Source: Dugong dugon
Lineage: Eukaryota > Chordata > Mammalia > Sirenia > Dugongidae
Assembly (NCBI GenBank): GCA_030035585.1
Contig: CM057462.1
Location: 101,329,234 to 101,393,233, forward strand
Direction: 5' to 3'
Length of the DNA: 64,000 nt
The translations under genes and the position numbers were made by a program. Position 1 is the first letter of the stretch. Each line of letters begins with the position of its first letter. This document shows positions 58,913 through 64,000 of this stretch, in pieces. The notes under the pieces were generated by a model. The model saw nothing but the letters and a program-made list of their open reading frames with translations, had not been told where the DNA came from and did not search any database.

Positions 58913-59223
58913 GGGGCAATAGTGATTCAGTGGTAGCATTCTCACCTTCCATGCTGGAGACCAGGTTCGATTCCCAGCAAATGTACCTCATGCACAGCCA
59001 CTACCCATCTGTCAGTGGGGACTTGCATGTTGCTGTGATGCTTAACAGGTCTCAACAAAGCTTCCAGACTAAAATGGACCGGGAAGAAAGGCCAAAATTC
59101 AGCCAATGAAAATTCTGGATCACAATGGTCCGATCTGCAATCGATCATGGGAATGGCACAGGACCGCCAGCGTTGTGTCCCATTGTGTAAGGGGTCACCA
59201 TGAGTTGGGGGCAACTAACAATA
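58913..59223 (+). mobile_element. Chimeric SINE: tRNA-Gly head fused to RTE 5' and 3' ends
   Basis: A 311-bp element with a 12-bp duplication (atgtgccagaaa 58901-58912, atgtgtcagaaa 59224-59235; one mismatch). Three modules are visible. At 58914-58985 there is a tRNA-Gly-like head, with 'gattcagtggtagcattctc' and an intact B box ggttcgattcc at 58964-58974. At about 58993-59105 there is RTE 5' region ('catctgtcagt', 'gcatgttgctgtgatg', 'aacaggtctcaacaaagcttccagactaa'), with an internal gap compared with the RTE at 43173-45465. At about 59140-59223 there is RTE 3' end ('gggaatggcacaggacc', 'ggggtcaccatgagttgg', 'caactaacaata'). It differs from AfroSINE, whose head is not tRNA-Gly. Confidence 0.88.
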
Positions 59224-59375
59224 AATGTGTCAGAAACTGTACTAAGTTCCTGAAATATATTATTTTATTTCAAAACCTCATATGCCTGATGCCATTTTAT
59301 TTTTATCTTAAAGATGAGAAAGCTGAAGTTAGGTTAAGTGACCTTCCTAGGTTCACTTAGCTAAGTTTAATTCAA
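59224..59375 (-). repeat. MIR SINE, right part
   Basis: 'gtcagaaactgtactaag', 'gatgccattttatttttatcttaaagatgag' and 'gaccttcctaggttcacttagc' complete the antisense MIR cut at 58912. Confidence 0.85.
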
Positions 59376-59469
59376 ATTCAGACTTGTCTCTCTTAGAAAA
59401 TTTCATTAAACTGACAAAAATTGATTATTCTAAAGCACTCTGGACATGTTTATCTGAACTCAATTAATT

Positions 59470-59595
59470 TCGTCATGAGAGAATGCTCTTTTTATCTCAG
59501 TTAAGACACCACTTCTTCTGCGAAGTCCTACAAGATCCTACCACAAGGATATCGTCCCTCCCTCCAGTGCCCTCTCGTCGTGGAACCACACTGGG
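59470..59595 (+). repeat. L2 LINE fragment
   Basis: 'gttaagacaccacttcttctgcgaagtcctacaagatcct' matches sense L2 (the cttcctccaggaagccttccctga region). Confidence 0.65.
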
Positions 59596-59614
59596 ATGTA
59601 GTAGGGTGGTAGCA

Positions 59615-59785
59615 TGGTATAGCTTTGGAATGAATATAAATTCTATATAAGGCTTTGAGCAAATTTGTTAACCTCCATAAATCTATTTACTCATTGGTAA
59701 AATGGGAATAACACCTTCCTTTTTAGTTGATGTAAGGATTAGGGAGTATGAAAATAAAGCATTTAGCAAGCAGCTCAATAAAGGA
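59615..59785 (+). repeat. MIR SINE
   Basis: 'gagcaaatttgttaacctccataaatc' and 'actcattggtaaaatgggaataacacc' followed by 'agcatttagcaagcagctcaataaa'. Confidence 0.85.
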
Positions 59786-59829
59786 GCTCAAAAAACAAGA
59801 ATTTCTGTTTGATGTTTGATTCTCTGTTG

Positions 59830-59935
59830 AACGTGAGTTACATAGTAATAGGAGCTGAGTTATTCTTATTCATATCCTCAGCATCAACAAGAGGACCCAG
59901 CATATATGAGTATATAAAGTTGAATTTTAGCCAGT
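59830..59935 (+). repeat. L2 LINE 3' end
   Basis: 'cttattcatatcctcagcatcaacaagaggacccagcatatatgag'. Probably the same L2 as 59470-59595, with a MIR inside it. Confidence 0.6.
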
Positions 59936-59944
59936 TTATTTTCC

Positions 59945-60145
59945 ATCCTAATGGAAGACAAGGTAGATGATAATAGCTAGCATAGACTGAGCACTAAATC
60001 TATGCCAGGGTATATTAAATACTTTTCTTGTGATAACTCATTTAACCTTCACAACAATTCTATAAGTACTATCATTATTTCCATTTTACAACTAAGGCAA
60101 AGTGAGGTAAGGTGTCTGAGATCACACTCTTAACCACTATTGTCT
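59945..60145 (-). repeat. MIR SINE
   Basis: Antisense: 'gataatagctagcatagactgagcactaaatctatgccagg', 'actcatttaaccttcacaacaattctataagtactatcattatttccattttaca'. Confidence 0.92.
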
Positions 60146-61508
60146 TAAGGTTGGTGAAACTCTGCATTTAATAACCCTTCACATTTTCAAAGAGGACCAT
60201 TATTAATGTACTAAAGCACCTCCCATAATGTTTCCACAAGGTCCTATTGCTCACTATGAGCATTTTTTCCTTCCCTTTCAAAATCCCTTTGTTCCCCATA
60301 TTCAGAATCTTTTACCAGATAACACCAGGATTTAAACACTGAAGGGAAAAATAACTTGATAGCTGTTAAATTTTATACTAGTAAGGGGGATAAATAAAAT
60401 AAAGATACCATAAATGAGAATAGGCCTACACCCCAAATTCCTACTTGCCACATGAGGACTATAGCCTCTTGCGTGCAGGTACCACTGTGTCAAAGGGAAC
60501 ATACGTTCATTTTCACTGCCACATGTGCCAGTGCTCAGAGTACAGTGTGTGTAAACAGAAAAACAGACCATCTCTGCATAGACTTCTGCATATTTGAGGA
60601 TGAACAGATGTGCAGGGGGAAAAAAACAAAACAGGAGACAAAGCATTTTCTCCACACCCAATCACAGGCTTTGTCAACTAGGTGGGTTTATGCCTTTTGA
60701 TTTTCATCAACAAAAAAAAAGGGTTGCAATTACCGAGCATTTTCACAATTCTTCAATGTGCGGCTACAAAGAGCTGGCTCAACAAAGCCCCTTTTTATCA
60801 CAAAAGATTGTTGCTCTTATTTCTGTTGTTGCTGCTCTTGCTGAAGATATTTTGTCAATATTTCCTCAGTCTCTGTGTTTTAGGTGGCTTGCAGGTTAGT
60901 GTGTATGGTCTGGCAGTAAGGTGAAAGAATGTGTGTGTGTGTGTGTGTGTGTGTGTTTGTGTGTGTGTGTGAGGGAAGTTCGAAGGTGAGGTATAGTCCT
61001 TTGATGCTAGTATATTAAAACCTTTTCTCAGAACAAATACTGCACTGCTGGTGAAGGGGGAAATAAGTCACCAACCATTACTCACTTGTGTTTGGGCTCC
61101 AGCCATTTGTGACCTGCCAAGTAATATGGTGTGGGCCCAGCAAGTCTGTGTCTTTAATGCACGTCAGTACCAGAGGCGGCATGAATGGAGATGTACGTTT
61201 CATCTAGAGTGTCTTCATGATATATTAGTGGAGAGGTGGAGGAAGGGGATGGGAGAACATGAAATCAATCAGGACTGTCCAAGGAGAAAAATCAGGCCAC
61301 TCATCTTAGCTACACATTCTCCTCCTCTCAGTGCTAAGGATGATTACTACTCATTTTGCAAACAAACATCCATGGATTGAGGCAGAACCACTCTTCTTTT
61401 CTGGAATGACCAATTCCAGCCTTATGTGTTGCCTGCTCTTGTAAGTCATATTTGCACAACCTTAATCACAGGCCTACTGTGTAGCCTCTATTATTATTCT
61501 CTAAGAGA
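60146..61508. other. Unclassified intronic sequence with a GT microsatellite
   Basis: Overlapping chance ORFs lie on both strands at 60332-60924. The (GT)n tract at 60931-60971 is listed separately. No gene or named repeat. Confidence 0.4.
60931..60971 (+). repeat. (GT)n microsatellite
   Basis: About 20 GT units with a single TTTG interruption. Confidence 0.96.
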
Positions 61509-61712
61509 AAGGAGACCCTGGGTGGTGCAAACAGCTAAGTGCTTGATTACTAGCCAAAAGGTTGGCAGTTCGAACCTACCTGGAGGTGCCTTGGAAGACA
61601 GGCCTGGTGATTTGCTTTCAAAAAGGCAGCAGCCTTGAAAACCATACTGAGCAGTTCTACTCTGCTCACATGGGGTTGCCATGAGTCAGAATTGACTGGA
61701 CGATAGCTAACA
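61509..61712 (+). mobile_element. AfroSINE (long form)
   Basis: Sense: head 'agaccctgggtggtgcaaacagctaag', box B region 'ggttggcagttcgaacctacc', insert 'gaagacaggcctggtgatttgctttcaaaaagg', tail 'ggggttgccatgagtcagaattgactggacg'. Confidence 0.94.
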
Positions 61713-62380
61713 ATAAGAGCAAGTAATATTTATAGTATGAATAAGCTGTTGTCTAGCCAACAGTTTCCAGTATGGTTTACCCTCCACAGGAAAAATTGTG
61801 TTAAATGTAATTCAACTTGGATTCTCTCTTGGTCAGTTTGTTGCCACCATGCTGTCATAATGAGAAGGGAAACTTTGGCTGTGGAGACAGATCTGCATTA
61901 TTCAAAATTTGGCTCTGTAGAGACTCATGGGGTGCAGGCCTCTAATCGGCCTAGAACATGGAGCTCCTTTGAAAGTGAACCGATGCTCTTGGCTTCAAGG
62001 GATACATTCACAGAGTGTCAGAGTGAATTATTCTCCTTCTGACCTTTCTCTAGTCTTCCGCAGTGACTCAAGCCAGGGGAACTACATGGGCTGAATATCC
62101 TAGCCCCTATTAATGTTTTAAATTTCCTCTCTTAACAAAAGTGATAGATATGTTGCTAAATATTAAGTCTTTGGACCTAAATCACATCCAAGGAGACAGA
62201 TCACTTGAAAAATAAGGTTCTTCAACAGTAACTTGGTATGGGACTAGAGGAAATCATTTCAATAGCTGAGATAAAAGAGCTTAATTATTTCACCTCAGGT
62301 TGGAAAATTAAGAAGTTACTGTTTATTAAAAATTGAGCATTTCTGATTATGACACATTGTTCTAACTAGCTTTGAGTGAC
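61713..62380. other. Unclassified intronic sequence
   Basis: No gene or repeat recognised before the inverted repeat. Confidence 0.4.
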
Positions 62381-62462
62381 CAAATATTTGTTCTATTAAT
62401 AGATTGAGGCAAATGGGTAAAAACACTTGTTTGCCTCAATCTATTAATAGAACAAATATTTG
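62381..62462. repeat. Perfect 33-nt inverted repeat, 16-nt spacer
   Basis: The arms at 62381-62413 and 62430-62462 are exact reverse complements over 33 nt. The spacer is tgggtaaaaacacttg. A (GT)n tract follows directly at 62462-62480. It matches no transposon end that I know, and the flanks show no obvious target duplication. Confidence 0.97.
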
Positions 62463-62480
62463 TGTGTGTGTGTGTGTGTG
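62462..62480 (+). repeat. Short (GT)n tract
   Basis: gtgtgtgtgtgtgtgtgtg directly after the inverted repeat. Confidence 0.93.
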
Positions 62481-63957
62481 AGTATCCTATGAACTCAATC
62501 AATGTTTATGGGATGGATGGATGACTCCTCATCATTGGGCAATTAACCCAAACTTCTGAAACAAAGCAACTCATCCAAAATCTTTGTAGAAAACCAGCTG
62601 CTAATTCTGCTGGAGCAGATTTTGCAGAACCCACACAACAAAGTATGAAAATCCACTAACTCAGATTGTGTTTCTAAGGACACTGCTCATTACGACTGTA
62701 TAATAAATGGGAGTGCACAAGTCACCATTAACACTGAACAGATTGTTTGGGTAGCAAAGACAGCAGCTGTCACAGCTTGACAGCTTTCTTGTTAGTGAAT
62801 CAGCTTTACTGACAGCCTATTTGATTGAAAACCACTGTTCACTGACAGTGTGTTATAGCTGATATACATATGTATCTCATGAAAAATGAGACAAATACTG
62901 AATACCTATGAAAGGTTGTGAAGCTACAGCTCTATGAACTACATTAAAAAAGAATGAAGTTCCTATAAAGCAGGCCTATCGGTGCATAAAAAACATTTTG
63001 CTTACAGAAGCACATACACCAACAAAGGTGCATGCAGAGCATAACCTGTGGAACAGTGGTAGAATTTCTGTGCATTCTTTATATTGGTCTTCCTGTCATG
63101 GGAGTTATATTTGCAACCAAATGAGGCCAATGTGAACATAGAGCCCTTGGGAGAGGCACGCTGATTCCACCTGTTAAATCTCAGGACTGTCATAGGATGA
63201 ATATGGGGGGAAAAATCCACTTCTCAGTTTTGAACTTGGGGTAGAAGTACCATGAGCAGAGTGGAGATGACATCAGTAAGCAGAGCCAATCATGTATTAT
63301 GCAGGCAGGTGTGGTGTATGCTACCTAGCAAAGACTTGATAACACACTTCAATGTTGAAAAAACTTCTGTTGCAGCACAGGGTCTCTGCCTGAGTAGAGA
63401 CGTGAGTATAACAACAGTTCAGATATTCTGGGGTTACTTGAAAAGTGACAAGGATGACATCCCGCTGGAACAGGAAGCACCAGATTCTCTCACTTGGACT
63501 TCTCTGAGAAGTTCACTAATTTATGTTCCCTTTTAGAATGATCCATATGCTTGGGGCCTTAGGAAGTACGGTGAGTTAGTACATTTACCTGATGGCTCTG
63601 TCGAAGTTCCCATTTGTCATCATCACATAATTTGGCAGAGTTTCTGGCCTCTACACAAATGAGAGACAGGATCAGAATAACCAAAATGCCTGCAGGTCAG
63701 AGGAGCAGTGAGCTACACTCAGACATGGACTGGGGTAGACTAGCAGAGTCAAGGCTCTCACTACTGGCAAACTCAACCCTTCTTGGTGCAGGTGCTGCTA
63801 ATGATGAATGGCAACATGGTCAGGAGCATAAGAGTGTTTGGACTGACGATGAAATGTTAGAACCACAAAATACAGATAAATTATAAAGCTGATCATGTTA
63901 AAAAAAAAAAAAAAAGAGGCACAAGTGAAGTATAACTCAGTGAACATAAAGAAAGAA
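62481..63957. other. Unclassified intronic sequence, possibly including a retrocopy
   Basis: The section at about 63240-63898 ends in a run of about 16 A (63899-63914) and has two plus-strand ORFs (63252-63536 and 63614-63886). I recognise no protein family in them. A processed pseudogene of an unidentified transcript is possible but unproven, since no duplication was identified. Confidence 0.35.
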
Positions 63958-63958
63958 A

Positions 63959-64000
63959 AGAGCCCTGGTTGTGCAGTGGTTAAGAGCTTGGCTGCTTACC
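63959..64000 (+). mobile_element. AfroSINE head, cut by window edge
   Basis: 'agagccctggttgtgcagtggttaagagcttggctgct' is the tRNA-like 5' head. The rest lies outside the window. Confidence 0.93.

Larger units (their letters stand above)
24697..64000 (-). other. NEGR1: NEGR1 upstream intron (3' part, at least 39.3 kb)
   Basis: Everything to the right of the exon at 24576-24696 should be the 3' part of the intron that precedes it. I looked on the minus strand for the exon containing the GEYECSAENDV motif of Ig domain 2 and did not find it. The intron is rich in nested repeats. The intronic reading assumes no exon was missed. Confidence 0.75.

Noticed and set aside
58914..58985. tRNA-Gly gene
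   Set aside because: The tRNA-like stretch is the head of a SINE with flanking duplication and RTE-derived body. The acceptor stem does not close well.
1..64000. CRISPR array, bacterial operon or phage module
   Set aside because: The sequence is plainly mammalian. The spaced repeats here are dispersed retroelements and not an array.
24697..64000. Preceding NEGR1 exon (end of Ig domain 2)
   Set aside because: I looked for the reverse complement of the ECSAENDV coding pattern and found no match, so the exon is probably beyond the right edge.

Overview
The window is mammalian nuclear DNA, almost certainly from an afrotherian and most likely an elephant or other paenungulate. The evidence is a dense set of tRNA-derived AfroSINE copies (about 23), several BovB/RTE-clade LINE copies whose 3' ends match the AfroSINE tails, L1 3' ends that do not look like primate or rodent L1, and MaLR-type LTRs of one shared family. 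The species call rests on recalled repeat families, not on a search.

The only protein-coding gene I can support is NEGR1 (neuronal growth regulator 1, Kilon; an IgLON cell-adhesion protein), on the minus strand. Two internal exons are present: one at 24576-24696 and the next one downstream at 5156-5307. Together they encode the third Ig domain. Both have canonical splice sites, and their phases join exactly (a split AA|G Lys codon). The intron between them is 19,268 bp. Positions 24697-64000 belong to the upstream intron, at least 39.3 kb long, and positions 1-5155 to the downstream intron. I found neither the preceding exon nor the terminal GPI-signal exon, so both probably lie outside the window.

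The rest is intron and records many generations of transposition. Old L2 and MIR pieces form the background. MaLR-type LTRs, RTE, L1, AfroSINE and one chimeric tRNA-Gly/RTE SINE were inserted into it, often inside one another. The clearest stack is at 25595-28900, where an L2 holds an LTR, which holds a reverse-orientation MaLR provirus. An L2 is split by a solo LTR at 15895-16397, another by an RTE near 43173-45465, and a MIR by the chimeric SINE at 58913-59223. Target-site duplications are readable for many of these.

The best candidates for a second look are: a perfect 33-nt inverted repeat at 62381-62462; the tRNA-Gly/RTE chimeric SINE; an RTE copy at 30592-32933 whose 5' segment is folded back and inverted right at the target-site duplication; and the tail shared by RTE, AfroSINE and the chimeric SINE, which points to RTE as the mobilising partner. 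I saw no new protein system, no CRISPR array and no stand-alone functional RNA gene. Most open reading frames in the window are chance ORFs or repeat-derived fragments.
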